From an alpha proteobacterium SCGC AAA280-P20 (GTDB lineage Bacteria > Pseudomonadota > Alphaproteobacteria > Pelagibacterales > Pelagibacteraceae), in NCBI GenBank assembly GCA_000371845.1, contig AQUE01000008.1, positions 1 through 35,627 on the forward strand: a DNA stretch of 35,627 bases, written 5' to 3'. This document shows positions 1-7,796 of this stretch, one piece after another. Position numbers and translations under genes: made by a program. How positions within the stretch are numbered: position 1 is the first letter of the stretch; the number at the start of each line of letters is the position of its first letter. Below the pieces are notes generated by a model. The model was not told where the DNA came from and made no database searches. It worked only from the letters and a program-made list of their open reading frames with translations.

Positions 1-95
1 TTTTGATTCTAAGCCAGTTTCAAAACTCCCTCCTAATACGACTACACCTGTTAATTGTTGAGTCGGATACTTAGAAGGCTGAATATAATCTTCAA
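1..95. repeat. Exact inverted copy of part of the YdcF-like gene
   Basis: Bases 1-95 are the perfect reverse complement of 7214-7308, which lies inside the YdcF-like gene. Identity stops at base 96, three bases before the stop codon of the glycosyltransferase at 99-965. The repeat touches the window edge, so its true length is unknown. No reading frame of its own is preserved beyond this fragment. A perfect, isolated, inverted fragment ending at a contig edge is what chimeric whole-genome amplification or a mis-assembly produces; a recent real inverted duplication is the alternative. Confidence 0.95.
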
Positions 96-98
96 ATA

Positions 99-965
99 TC
101 ATATCATATCATTTTTGACTAATTTAATATTTTTGTAAGTCCAGGCAGGTCTTAACCAAACATATCTCCAATGACTACCTCTTATTCGAAATACACCATA
201 TCCATTGAAATTTGTTCTTAAAAAACATAAATTTTTATCAATTTTTTTCCTAAGTGTTTCTCTAATTGTATTTGTAAATAAAGCTGGTCCAGTAAATTTC
301 GTAGCTCCTTTTATAAAAGTTTTAAAATAAATATTATTATTTTTTTTAAAATTTTCACAAATATTATTAATTAATGCCAATAATATTTTATGTTTTTTTT
401 TAAATCCCATTCCCCATTGACAGGCATTGTAATTCGATATCCTCATAAATTTTTTTATTTTTTTATTTTTTTCCTTTTTATGATAGTATGGCTCAAAACT
501 AATTAAACCCGATGCATTTTTAGGATGAAAAGAAACAAGTGGCTTTGAACACATTTTATCAATGTCAAAATAATATCCTCCTCTATCATACAGGATGCAA
601 TATCTGAAAATATCTGTTTTAAGAGGTCCAAAATTCACAGCATTATAGATCTTACTAATTTTGTGCTTTGACCAATTTTTTTTTATATAGTTATCCATTT
701 GTTGATCATTATATAATTTAAATGAAAGCTGAGGATTAATCTCTCTAAATTTTAGTAATTCATAATAGTGATTCTTACTAAATTTATTTGTTACCCAGGT
801 TTGATAAAGAGTTGTATTAATTTTTTGTTTGTATTTTATTTTAGAATTTAAATTCTTAAGTTCGTATTTAAAAATAAATTTAGAAATTAATTTAAGTGGA
901 AAATACTTAATATAATAATATAGATTAAATCTAACAAATTTTTTAATTTTTTTCCAAATTTTCAT
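99..965 (-). CDS. GT32/OCH1-like glycosyltransferase
   Basis: A 288-residue protein with the sugar-transferase signature of the GT32 family. Residues about 108-145 hold a segment ending in GGYYFDIDKM, in which the DxD pair would bind the metal and sugar nucleotide; an upstream LKTDIFRY segment is also typical. The first 30 residues are basic and aromatic with no clear signal peptide, suggesting a peripheral inner-membrane enzyme that adds a hexose to a surface polysaccharide. The acceptor and sugar cannot be told from sequence. The gene lies beside a sugar-nucleotide epimerase, in keeping with a hypervariable polysaccharide region. Its stop codon is only three bases from a probable chimeric junction at base 95/96, so the last residues may not be native. 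Confidence 0.8.
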   Translation of the reverse strand: MKIWKKIKKFVRFNLYYYIKYFPLKLISKFIFKYELKNLNSKIKYKQKINTTLYQTWVTNKFSKNHYYELLKFREINPQLSFKLYNDQQMDNYIKKNWSKHKISKIYNAVNFGPLKTDIFRYCILYDRGGYYFDIDKMCSKPLVSFHPKNASGLISFEPYYHKKEKNKKIKKFMRISNYNACQWGMGFKKKHKILLALINNICENFKKNNNIYFKTFIKGATKFTGPALFTNTIRETLRKKIDKNLCFLRTNFNGYGVFRIRGSHWRYVWLRPAWTYKNIKLVKNDMI

Positions 966-1242
966 TTATAATTTAATATTTTTTTTATATCAGAGTAAAT
1001 TTTTAAATATAATATAGCTTTGCACAATAACAGTATATGATTTGCTTTTTTTAAAATTGCTTATACTTAAATAGATTATTATAAGCATTTACTACTGGAA
1101 TTATAAAATTTAATAATTAAAAATTATAATAAAACAATGAATTATTTCTTCAATTTTAAAAAATTTTAAGATATTATTTTGATTAATAATTAATAAATTT
1201 TGTCTATAAAATATTTTGTTAATAATCAGTTAAAGTTTAATA

Positions 1243-2241
1243 ATGAAAAGTAAGTATTTAGTTTGTGGAGCAGGTGGTTTTATAGGGGGGCATCTTGTTA
1301 AATCTTTATTAGATGATGGTCACGAAGTGATATGCGCAGATGTAAAGCCTTTAGAAAATTGGTTTCAAATATTTAATTATAATAAAAATTTTTCAATAGA
1401 TTTAAAAGAATATGAGCACTGTCTTGAAGTAACTAAGAGTGTTGATTTTATTTATAATATGGCCTGCAATATGGGCGGAATGGGATTTATAGAAAACAAC
1501 AAAGCAGAATGTATGCTTTCAGTTCTTATTAACACTAATTTATTACGCGCTTGTTTAGTTAATAAAGTAAAAAAATATTTTTTTTCATCTAGTGCTTGCG
1601 TTTATAATGCTGATAAACAGAAAAGTAATTTTATAGAAGGTTTAAAAGAGACTGATGCATATCCTGCAATGCCAGAAGATGGATATGGTTGGGAAAAATT
1701 ATTTAGCGAGAGAATGTGTAGACACTTTTATGAGGATTATGGATTAGAAACTAGAGTTGCAAGGTATCATAATGTTTATGGACCAATGGGTACATTTGAT
1801 GGGGGGAGAGAAAAAGCACCCGCAGCTTTATGTAGAAAATTAATAACTGCTAAAAATTCTGGAGAAAAAAAAATAGATGTTTGGGGGGACGGTGAGCAAA
1901 CAAGAAGCTTTATGTTTATTGATGATTGTATAAGAGGAACAAAAAAAATATTCGAAAGCAATTGTCGTCAAGTTTTAAATATAGGCTCAGAAGAGCAAGT
2001 ATCTATTAATCAAATGATAAAAATTATTGAAGAAATAGGCGGTTATAAAGTTGATAAAAATTATCAATTAGATAAGCCAAAAGGAGTAAGGGGTCGTTCC
2101 AGCAACAATGACCTAGTTCGAGCAAAACTTGGATGGGATTTTGAAATTAGTTTAAAATCTGGATTGGAAATAACTTACAAATGGATAGAAAAAGAGATAG
2201 CCAAAAAATTAAATAATAATAAGTTTGCTACTAAGTACTAA
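1243..2241 (+). CDS. GDP-mannose 3,5-epimerase-like enzyme (extended SDR)
   Basis: A 332-residue extended short-chain dehydrogenase/reductase. The NAD-binding glycine motif GAGGFIGG is at residues 9-16 and the catalytic YxxxK is YGWEK. Two segments are characteristic of GDP-mannose 3,5-epimerase: MGGMGFI near residue 78 and GTFDGGREKAPAA near residue 180. The enzyme would convert GDP-D-mannose to GDP-L-galactose or GDP-L-gulose for surface polysaccharide. Family assignment is firm at the SDR level and good for the epimerase; the exact product is inferred. The 277-base spacer upstream is extremely AT-rich and I see no gene or convincing promoter in it. The gene is followed by the initiator tRNA on the opposite strand. 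Confidence 0.85.
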   Translation: MKSKYLVCGAGGFIGGHLVKSLLDDGHEVICADVKPLENWFQIFNYNKNFSIDLKEYEHCLEVTKSVDFIYNMACNMGGMGFIENNKAECMLSVLINTNLLRACLVNKVKKYFFSSSACVYNADKQKSNFIEGLKETDAYPAMPEDGYGWEKLFSERMCRHFYEDYGLETRVARYHNVYGPMGTFDGGREKAPAALCRKLITAKNSGEKKIDVWGDGEQTRSFMFIDDCIRGTKKIFESNCRQVLNIGSEEQVSINQMIKIIEEIGGYKVDKNYQLDKPKGVRGRSSNNDLVRAKLGWDFEISLKSGLEITYKWIEKEIAKKLNNNKFATKY

Positions 2242-2290
2242 AATTAAACAAACAATTAAAAATTCTAATTAAATTTAAAACTGCAGAAAT

Positions 2291-2367
<77 letters not shown>

Positions 2368-2439
2368 ATAAAGTTTTTTAGTTATAGCATTATATTTTAA
2401 ATTATCTACTTTTGTTAAATTTTGGCTAGTTAGTTGAAA

Positions 2440-2468
2440 TTGCAATAATATTTACAAAAGAATACTAT
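2440..2468 (+). promoter_or_regulatory. Sigma-70-type promoter of the 5S rRNA gene
   Basis: A TTGCAA box at 2440-2445 and a TACTAT box at 2463-2468 are separated by exactly 17 bases. The 5S sequence begins about 15 bases downstream. This supports independent transcription of the 5S, which here is not preceded by 16S-23S genes. Position and spacing are seen in the sequence; activity is inferred. Confidence 0.6.
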
Positions 2469-2482
2469 TTATGTATAAAGCA

Positions 2483-2602
2483 ATGCCTGGTGATTATTGC
2501 AAAGGAGTAACACCCGATCCCATTCCGAACTCGGCAGTTAAGCCCTTTAGCGCCAATGGTACTTTGTCTTAAGGCACGGAAGAGTAGGTCGTTGCCAGGC
2601 TT
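2483..2602 (+). rRNA. rrf: 5S ribosomal RNA, isolated copy
   Basis: About 120 bases with the conserved core around ACACCCGATCCCATTCCGAACTC and complementary ends (GCCTGG near 2485 and CCAGGC near 2595) that form helix I. No 23S or 16S sequence is present upstream; instead there are a polysaccharide gene and the initiator tRNA. A 5S rRNA separated from the 16S-23S genes by a hypervariable region is known for SAR11 genomes, and this arrangement fits that. Exact ends are uncertain by a few bases. Confidence 0.95.
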
Positions 2603-2624
2603 TATAAATCCTTCTTAAATTTTA

Positions 2625-3509
2625 ATGAAAAATATATTAATTGTTACAGGAGGAGCGGGGTTTATAGGCTCCAATTTAATATCAGAACTTTTGAAATTTA
2701 AAAAATTTAGGGTTTTGAGTATTGATAATTACTCTTCAGGATTATCTAAAAATCACATTAAGAATGAAAGAGTTAAGTATTTAAAAGGAAATACTAAAAA
2801 TATAGAAATTTTATTAAAAGTTTATATTGGAAAAATCCATAGTATTTTTCATTTTGGTGAGTTTGCAAGAATCTACCAAAGTTTTAAAAAAATTAATGAA
2901 TGTTTTAGTTCTAATATAGAAGGAAGCTCTAATGTATTTAAATTTGCATTAAAGAATAGAATTAGGTTAATTTATTCCGCAACCTCTGCAAGTTTAGGAA
3001 ATAAAGGAGAGGATATGAATTTATCTCCTTACGCTTTTTCAAAATCTAAGAATTTAGAATTGTTAGAGAATTTGAAAAAGTGGTTTAATTTTAGATATGA
3101 AGTTATTTACTTTTATAATGTATATGGAGAAAGACAAATTTGTAAAGGCGATATGGCGACAGTTGTTGGGCTATTCGAAGATCATTTCAAGAAGAAAAAA
3201 AAATTACCAGTGGTGAGACCTGGAACACAAGTTAGAAGATTCACTCACGTTTATGACACTATAAAAGCTTGTATTTTTGCATGGAAAAAAAATAAATGTA
3301 AACACTACTCTATTGCAAGTAAGCAGTCCCATAGCATTATTGAACTTGCAAGAATGTTTAAAAGTAAGATTATTTATTTACCAATGAGAGAAGGGGAACG
3401 ATTTTCATCGGCTCTAACAAAGATGAATTTGAATAACAGGATAATAAGATTAACTGCTAAAATTAAGTTGAGCGATTATATAAACAATTTTTTGAAAAAT
3501 AATCGTTAA
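2625..3509 (+). CDS. NAD-dependent sugar-nucleotide epimerase/dehydratase
   Basis: A 294-residue extended SDR protein with the dinucleotide-binding motif TGGAGFIGSN at residues 8-17, an SATSASLG segment holding the catalytic Ser/Thr, and the catalytic YAFSK. The C-terminal substrate domain resembles the UDP-glucose 4-epimerase group, but substrate and product cannot be fixed. It starts only about 22 bases after the 5S rRNA, with no visible terminator or clear ribosome binding site between, so it could be transcribed from the 5S promoter. It is followed by rpmJ after 43 bases. Low-complexity lysine-rich stretches match the AT-rich style of the surrounding variable region. A role in surface polysaccharide precursor synthesis is inferred from family and position. 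Confidence 0.8.
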   Translation: MKNILIVTGGAGFIGSNLISELLKFKKFRVLSIDNYSSGLSKNHIKNERVKYLKGNTKNIEILLKVYIGKIHSIFHFGEFARIYQSFKKINECFSSNIEGSSNVFKFALKNRIRLIYSATSASLGNKGEDMNLSPYAFSKSKNLELLENLKKWFNFRYEVIYFYNVYGERQICKGDMATVVGLFEDHFKKKKKLPVVRPGTQVRRFTHVYDTIKACIFAWKKNKCKHYSIASKQSHSIIELARMFKSKIIYLPMREGERFSSALTKMNLNNRIIRLTAKIKLSDYINNFLKNNR

Positions 3510-3552
3510 CTTTTCTTTACAAAGTCCCTATTAATATATATTTAAGATCATT

Positions 3553-3678
3553 ATGAAAGTAGTTAGCTCATTAAAATCTTTAAAAAAAAGAGATATAAAT
3601 TGTAAAGTCGTTAGAAGAAGAGGCAAACTTTACGTTATTAATAAAAAAAATCCAAAGTTTAAAGCACGCCAGGGTTAA
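3553..3678 (+). CDS. rpmJ: 50S ribosomal protein L36
   Basis: A 41-residue protein beginning [14 protein letters not shown] and ending KFKARQG, matching the L36 family in length and in its [28 protein letters not shown] core. It has one cysteine (residue 17) and lacks the full zinc ribbon, as in the 41-residue form common in Alphaproteobacteria. It binds 23S rRNA in the large subunit. It is followed after six bases by the tiny oxidase subunit gene on the same strand. Confidence 0.93.
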   Translation: MKVVSSLKSLKKRDINCKVVRRRGKLYVINKKNPKFKARQG

Positions 3679-3684
3679 CACTTT

Positions 3685-3795
3685 ATGGATATAGGTTCTC
3701 AAAAAGAAACTTGGTCTAATTTTAAAAAATTAACAGTCTACATATCAGCTTGTATAATCTTGGTTCTGATTTTAATGGCTTTTTTTTTACTCTAG
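3685..3795 (+). CDS. aa3-type cytochrome c oxidase subunit IV (36 residues)
   Basis: A 36-residue protein, MDIGSQKETWSNFKK followed by a single hydrophobic helix (about residues 17-36). The pattern MDI...Q..T...F.K plus one membrane helix is that of the small bacterial aa3 oxidase subunit IV (COX4_pro_2 family) of Alphaproteobacteria. In that family it packs against the core oxidase as a non-catalytic subunit. It lies six bases after rpmJ, probably in the same transcript, and away from any cox operon in this window. The family call rests on a short motif, so confidence is moderate. Confidence 0.7.
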   Translation: MDIGSQKETWSNFKKLTVYISACIILVLILMAFFLL

Positions 3796-3805
3796 GTTCT
3801 AGAGT

Positions 3806-4000
3806 TTAATAACGCGCTTTTAGCTTTTTAAATTTTTTAACTCTTCTTGTGTTTTCGTCTTTCTCTCTCTTCTTTCTTTCAGATGGTTTTTCAAAGTGAC
3901 TTTTAATTTTAAGTAAGCGGAAAACACCTTCTCTTTGCAATTTTTTTTTGAGAGCTCTAAGAGCTTGCTCTAAATTGTCGTTTTTAACTTCTATTTTAAT
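3806..4000 (-). CDS. rpsU: 30S ribosomal protein S21 with ATT start codon
   Basis: The frame encodes 64 residues with the S21 core EQALRALKKKLQREGVFR, an FEKPSERKKRE segment and a basic C-terminus. Between the upstream in-frame TAA and the conserved region there is no ATG, GTG or TTG. The ATT at 3998-4000 falls exactly where the S21 family has its initiator methionine (14 residues before the QAL leucine). A strong Shine-Dalgarno GGAGG (complement of 4010-4014) stands nine bases upstream. The start is therefore called as ATT. S21 binds near the 16S 3' end and helps select start sites. The gene is divergent from mrdA with only about 64 bases between starts. Confidence 0.9.
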   Translation of the reverse strand: MKIEVKNDNLEQALRALKKKLQREGVFRLLKIKSHFEKPSERKKREKDENTRRVKKFKKLKARY

Positions 4001-4009
4001 ATTTGCTTT

Positions 4010-4014
4010 CCTCC
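4010..4014 (-). promoter_or_regulatory. Shine-Dalgarno of rpsU fixing an ATT start
   Basis: GGAGG on the minus strand, nine bases before the ATT at 4000-3998. Strong ribosome binding sites are rare in this window, so its presence supports the non-canonical start. Confidence 0.75.
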
Positions 4015-4064
4015 AAAAAAGTGAGACGATTTAGCATTTTTGGTGTTATATTGTCTATATTTTT

Positions 4065-5894
4065 ATGAAGCTTTTTAAGCATAGACCAACAGAAGGTTAT
4101 CAAACAAAAACAAGTATAATTAATAGAAGAAAAGCAATTTTAACTACCGCTAAATATACTTTTTTTGGTTTAATTGGCCTTAGACTTTTGTGGCTTCAGG
4201 TATTCCAAAAAAATAAATACTCAATTTTATCTGATCGAAATCGTTTTAAGGAATGGAAAATTGCAGCAGAGAGAGGATTAATCTTAGATCGTTTTAATAA
4301 CAAAATAGCTGAAAATCGACAACTGTACAGAATTGCTCTTATTAAAGGGGATGTTACTGATCTTGATTTTGTTCTTGCAACGCTTAATAAATTTTTAAAA
4401 TTAGATAATGAAACGGTAGAGAAAACTAAAACAGATTTTATAAAACTTAGAAAATTTCAGCCTTACGTCATTAATAAAAATTTAACATGGGGTGAATTCT
4501 CAAAAATAAATAGTAATCTTTTTATTTTAAATGGTGTTCAACCATTTATTTCAATGGAGAGACATTATAATTATCCATATGAATTTGCTCATGTATTAGG
4601 TTATGTTGGAGTTCCTAACGAGAATGATTTACAAAATCAAAAAGATGATCTTTTTAGAACGCCGGGAATCAAGATCGGAAAACTTGGAATTGAAAAAATA
4701 TTAAATAGAGAACTTATTGGTACCCCAGGCTTTACGCGTTTTGAAGTCAATGCCGCAGGAAGGGCAGTTAGAACAGTTGAATTTGTAGAAGGAGTAAGCG
4801 GAAATGCCTTAAAGACTTCTCTTGATCTTGAGCTTCAAAAATTAACTTATCAAAAATTAGGACGATACGCTGGATCTGCAATTGCAATGGATATTAAGAC
4901 AGGAGAAGTGTTGGCATGCGTCTCGACTCCTTCCTTTGACACTAATAAATTTGCTTTTGGTATAACTCAACCAGAATTTAATGACTTGTTAAAAAATGAA
5001 CGTAGGCCATTAATTAATAAGTTTTTATCAGGTCAATATCCTCCAGGATCTGTAGTAAAACCAATCATAGCTTTGGCAGCGCTGGAGAATAAAATTGTTG
5101 ATCAAGATTATACTCATTTTTGTCCAGGAAAGATCGAGCTATACGGTCAGGAATTTTATTGTTGGAAAGATGGTGGACATGGAAGAATTAATTTAAAAGA
5201 TGCAATAAAAAAATCATGTGACATATATTTTTATGAAGTAGCAAGATTATTAGGAGTAGACAGGCTTGCTGAAACAATAAGAAAATTTAATTTTGGTCAA
5301 ACAATCTTAAAAGATTTTGATGAAGAAAGAAAAGGTTTAGTTCCAGACACAAAATGGAAAAAAAATGCTATAGGCAAACCATGGTTACTCGGGGAAACTT
5401 TAATTACTGGAATAGGACAAGGCTATTTATTAGCTACCCCAATGCAGATTTGTAAATCAATGGCTCAATTTGCAAATGGAGGGTACGTAGTTAATCCAAC
5501 CTTTTATCTTGATGAAAAATCTAGATTAAGTCGTATGGATTTTGATATGGAAAATATAAAAATAATCAATGAAGCTTTAGTAGCGGCAACAAATGAACCA
5601 GGAGGAACTTCGTATGGTTCTAGATTAAATGGTAAATTAAAATTTGCTGGAAAGACAGGAACCTCTCAAGTTACAAAGTTAACTATCAAAGATAGAGAGG
5701 ATAATGCCAATCCAAATGCTAGAGAATACAAGTACAGAGACCATTCTCTTTTTGCAGGATTTGGTCCAGTAGAAGAACCTAAATACGCAGTGGCAGTAGT
5801 AGCAGAACATGCAGGACCAGGGTCAAGGATTGCGGCACCGATAGCTAGTAGCATGTTTGATTTTTTATTTAAAAAGAGAATATCCAATGCGTGA
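4065..5894 (+). CDS. mrdA: Penicillin-binding protein 2 (elongasome transpeptidase)
   Basis: A 609-residue class B PBP. A short cytoplasmic tail precedes one membrane helix at about residues 29-46; a pedestal domain follows, then the transpeptidase domain. All three active-site motifs are visible: S329VVK with the acylated serine, S384CD, and K530TG. It cross-links peptidoglycan during lateral wall growth in the periplasm, working with RodA. The stop codon overlaps the start of rodA by eight bases, indicating translational coupling. Length and motif spacing are normal for the family. Confidence 0.95.
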   Translation: MKLFKHRPTEGYQTKTSIINRRKAILTTAKYTFFGLIGLRLLWLQVFQKNKYSILSDRNRFKEWKIAAERGLILDRFNNKIAENRQLYRIALIKGDVTDLDFVLATLNKFLKLDNETVEKTKTDFIKLRKFQPYVINKNLTWGEFSKINSNLFILNGVQPFISMERHYNYPYEFAHVLGYVGVPNENDLQNQKDDLFRTPGIKIGKLGIEKILNRELIGTPGFTRFEVNAAGRAVRTVEFVEGVSGNALKTSLDLELQKLTYQKLGRYAGSAIAMDIKTGEVLACVSTPSFDTNKFAFGITQPEFNDLLKNERRPLINKFLSGQYPPGSVVKPIIALAALENKIVDQDYTHFCPGKIELYGQEFYCWKDGGHGRINLKDAIKKSCDIYFYEVARLLGVDRLAETIRKFNFGQTILKDFDEERKGLVPDTKWKKNAIGKPWLLGETLITGIGQGYLLATPMQICKSMAQFANGGYVVNPTFYLDEKSRLSRMDFDMENIKIINEALVAATNEPGGTSYGSRLNGKLKFAGKTGTSQVTKLTIKDREDNANPNAREYKYRDHSLFAGFGPVEEPKYAVAVVAEHAGPGSRIAAPIASSMFDFLFKKRISNA

Positions 5895-7005
5895 AACAGT
5901 AAAGATATCTAAAATTTTCTTGTTAATTGAAAAATTTCAAAAATTAGACAGAAGCTTAATTAATATGGTTTTAGTTTTAGGACTGGTAAGTATTTTATGT
6001 TTATATTCAATAGACAAAGGACAAGGAACTATTTATTTAAAACATTTAATTAGATTTGCGTTTGCATTTCTAATTTTAATTACAGTTGCTTTTACACATA
6101 TAAATTTTTGGTATCGATATGCATATCATTTTTATTTTTTAATATTATTTCTTTTAATAGTTTTAAAATTTGTTGGGGTAACAGCCAAAGGAGCTCAGCG
6201 TTGGCTTGATTTTGGATTTTTTCATGTTCAACCCTCAGAAGTTGCAAAGCTTGCAATTATATTAGTTCTTGCAAAATTTTATAATTTAATAAAAATTGAA
6301 AACACTAATAAATTATTTTCATTACTGGTTTCAGTAATATTAATTTTAATACCATTTTTGTTAGTTTTAAGACAGCCAGATCTTGGAACTGCAGTATTAA
6401 TTCTAGGTGCAGCACTAGGAACTTTATGGATCGTCGGTTTAAATCGAAAAATATTTATATCCGGTTTTATAATTGTTATTTTAAGCCTCCCCTTTATTTT
6501 TGCTGCGATGAAGCCTTATCAAAAACAAAGAGTTGTTAATTTTTTTAATACAGAAAGAGATCCTTTGGGAGCAAATTACCAGGTTATCCAAGCAAAAATT
6601 GGAATAGGTTCTGGTGGAATTTTTGGCAAAGGATATTTAAGGGGGTCCCAAAGTTCTTTAGATTTTGTACCCGAGAATCATACTGACTTTGTATTTTCTC
6701 ATTTTGCCGAAGAATTTGGATTAATTGGTTCTTTATTATTATTATGGTTATTTTTTTCAATAATTAAGCGAGTAACTTTAATTGGAGATCAGAGTAAAAA
6801 TAATTTTTCAAAAATTTTTTGTTATGCTTTTGCTTTTAATTTTTTTTTATATATCGCTATCAATTTGGGGATGGTCACAGGTTTACTTCCAGTCGTTGGA
6901 GTTCCATTGCCAATATTGTCATATGGTGGAACAGCTATGCTAACCAATATGATAGGCTTTGGAATTGTATTAAGTTCTAAATTATATAACGAAGATTTTA
7001 TTTAA
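5887..7005 (+). CDS. rodA: RodA, SEDS peptidoglycan glycosyltransferase
   Basis: A 372-residue, multi-helix SEDS protein. Diagnostic segments are RQPDLGTA, PENHTDFVFSHFAEEFG and PLPILSYGGTAM near the C-terminus. It polymerises lipid II glycan strands in partnership with the PBP2 encoded just upstream. I chose the ATG at 5887, which overlaps the mrdA stop by eight bases; an in-frame ATG at 5857 would add ten residues inside mrdA and is less likely. The mreBCD genes, often next to mrdA-rodA in Alphaproteobacteria, are about 19 kb away here. Confidence 0.95.
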   Translation: MRETVKISKIFLLIEKFQKLDRSLINMVLVLGLVSILCLYSIDKGQGTIYLKHLIRFAFAFLILITVAFTHINFWYRYAYHFYFLILFLLIVLKFVGVTAKGAQRWLDFGFFHVQPSEVAKLAIILVLAKFYNLIKIENTNKLFSLLVSVILILIPFLLVLRQPDLGTAVLILGAALGTLWIVGLNRKIFISGFIIVILSLPFIFAAMKPYQKQRVVNFFNTERDPLGANYQVIQAKIGIGSGGIFGKGYLRGSQSSLDFVPENHTDFVFSHFAEEFGLIGSLLLLWLFFSIIKRVTLIGDQSKNNFSKIFCYAFAFNFFLYIAINLGMVTGLLPVVGVPLPILSYGGTAMLTNMIGFGIVLSSKLYNEDFI

Positions 7006-7017
7006 CAAATAATTTGT

Positions 7018-7791
7018 ATGGAATTTTATTTATCAAAGATTTTAAATTTTATTATTAATCCACTGCACATATTATTTATAATTATTTTAATACAACTATT
7101 AATAATTTTTTTTTTAGAGTCTAAAAAATTAGTTATTTTTTTTTCTAAATTATTTTTAATTTTATTCTTATTTTTTGGTTATATTCCCTTGAGTAATTTT
7201 TTACTAAGTAAGATTGAAGATTATATTCAGCCTTCTAAGTATCCGACTCAACAATTAACAGGTGTAGTCGTATTAGGAGGGAGTTTTGAAACTGGCTTAG
7301 AATCAAAAGAAAGAAACCAAGTATTTTTAAATTCTTCCGCAGAAAGATTAACAAAGACTTTAGAAATTTATAAAAAAAATCCAAGAATTTTAATATTATT
7401 TTCTGGATTTTCAAATGAGTTTAAGCCTAAGGGTTGGAGTGAGTCAGATATGGCCAAGAAATTTTTCATAGATCAAGGCGTTAGAATTGATAATTTAATA
7501 TTTGAAAACCAGTCTAGAAATACATTTGAAAATATTAAGTATTCAAAAGATATTATTAATAACTACAAAGGAACATGGGGATTAATTACCTCAGCAAGTC
7601 ACATGCCAAGATCTTTTTTTACATTTAAAAAACAAGGTTTAATTTTAGAGCCTATCAGTGTTGATTATAAAACAGGCATTAGTAGAATGTTTTGGATAAA
7701 TTTTAATATTTCCTCAGGTTTGACTAATTGGAATATTATATTTCACGAGTTGATGGGCATTGCTTATTACAAGGTTACAAATAAAATTTAA
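7018..7791 (+). CDS. YdcF/ElyC-type DUF218 membrane protein
   Basis: A 257-residue protein with two N-terminal hydrophobic segments (about residues 10-32 and 37-58) and a DUF218 domain: VVVLGG near residue 83, an ILFSGFS strand, a central SRNTFENI motif, and an ITSASHMPRS segment. ElyC, a member of this family in E. coli, affects peptidoglycan and envelope precursor supply. The position 12 bases after rodA fits an envelope role, though the biochemical activity is not established. An internal 95-base piece (7214-7308) is repeated perfectly and inverted at the left edge of the window. Confidence 0.85.
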   Translation: MEFYLSKILNFIINPLHILFIIILIQLLIIFFLESKKLVIFFSKLFLILFLFFGYIPLSNFLLSKIEDYIQPSKYPTQQLTGVVVLGGSFETGLESKERNQVFLNSSAERLTKTLEIYKKNPRILILFSGFSNEFKPKGWSESDMAKKFFIDQGVRIDNLIFENQSRNTFENIKYSKDIINNYKGTWGLITSASHMPRSFFTFKKQGLILEPISVDYKTGISRMFWINFNISSGLTNWNIIFHELMGIAYYKVTNKI

Positions 7792-7796
7792 ATAAA

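Noticed and set aside
966..1242. Promoter or RNA gene in the spacer before the epimerase
   Set aside because: Several TATAAA-like words occur, as expected in AT-rich DNA, but none has a -35 box at proper spacing.
5857..5886. Earlier ATG for rodA
   Set aside because: It would overlap mrdA by 38 bases; the ATG at 5887 gives a typical short coupled overlap and normal RodA length.
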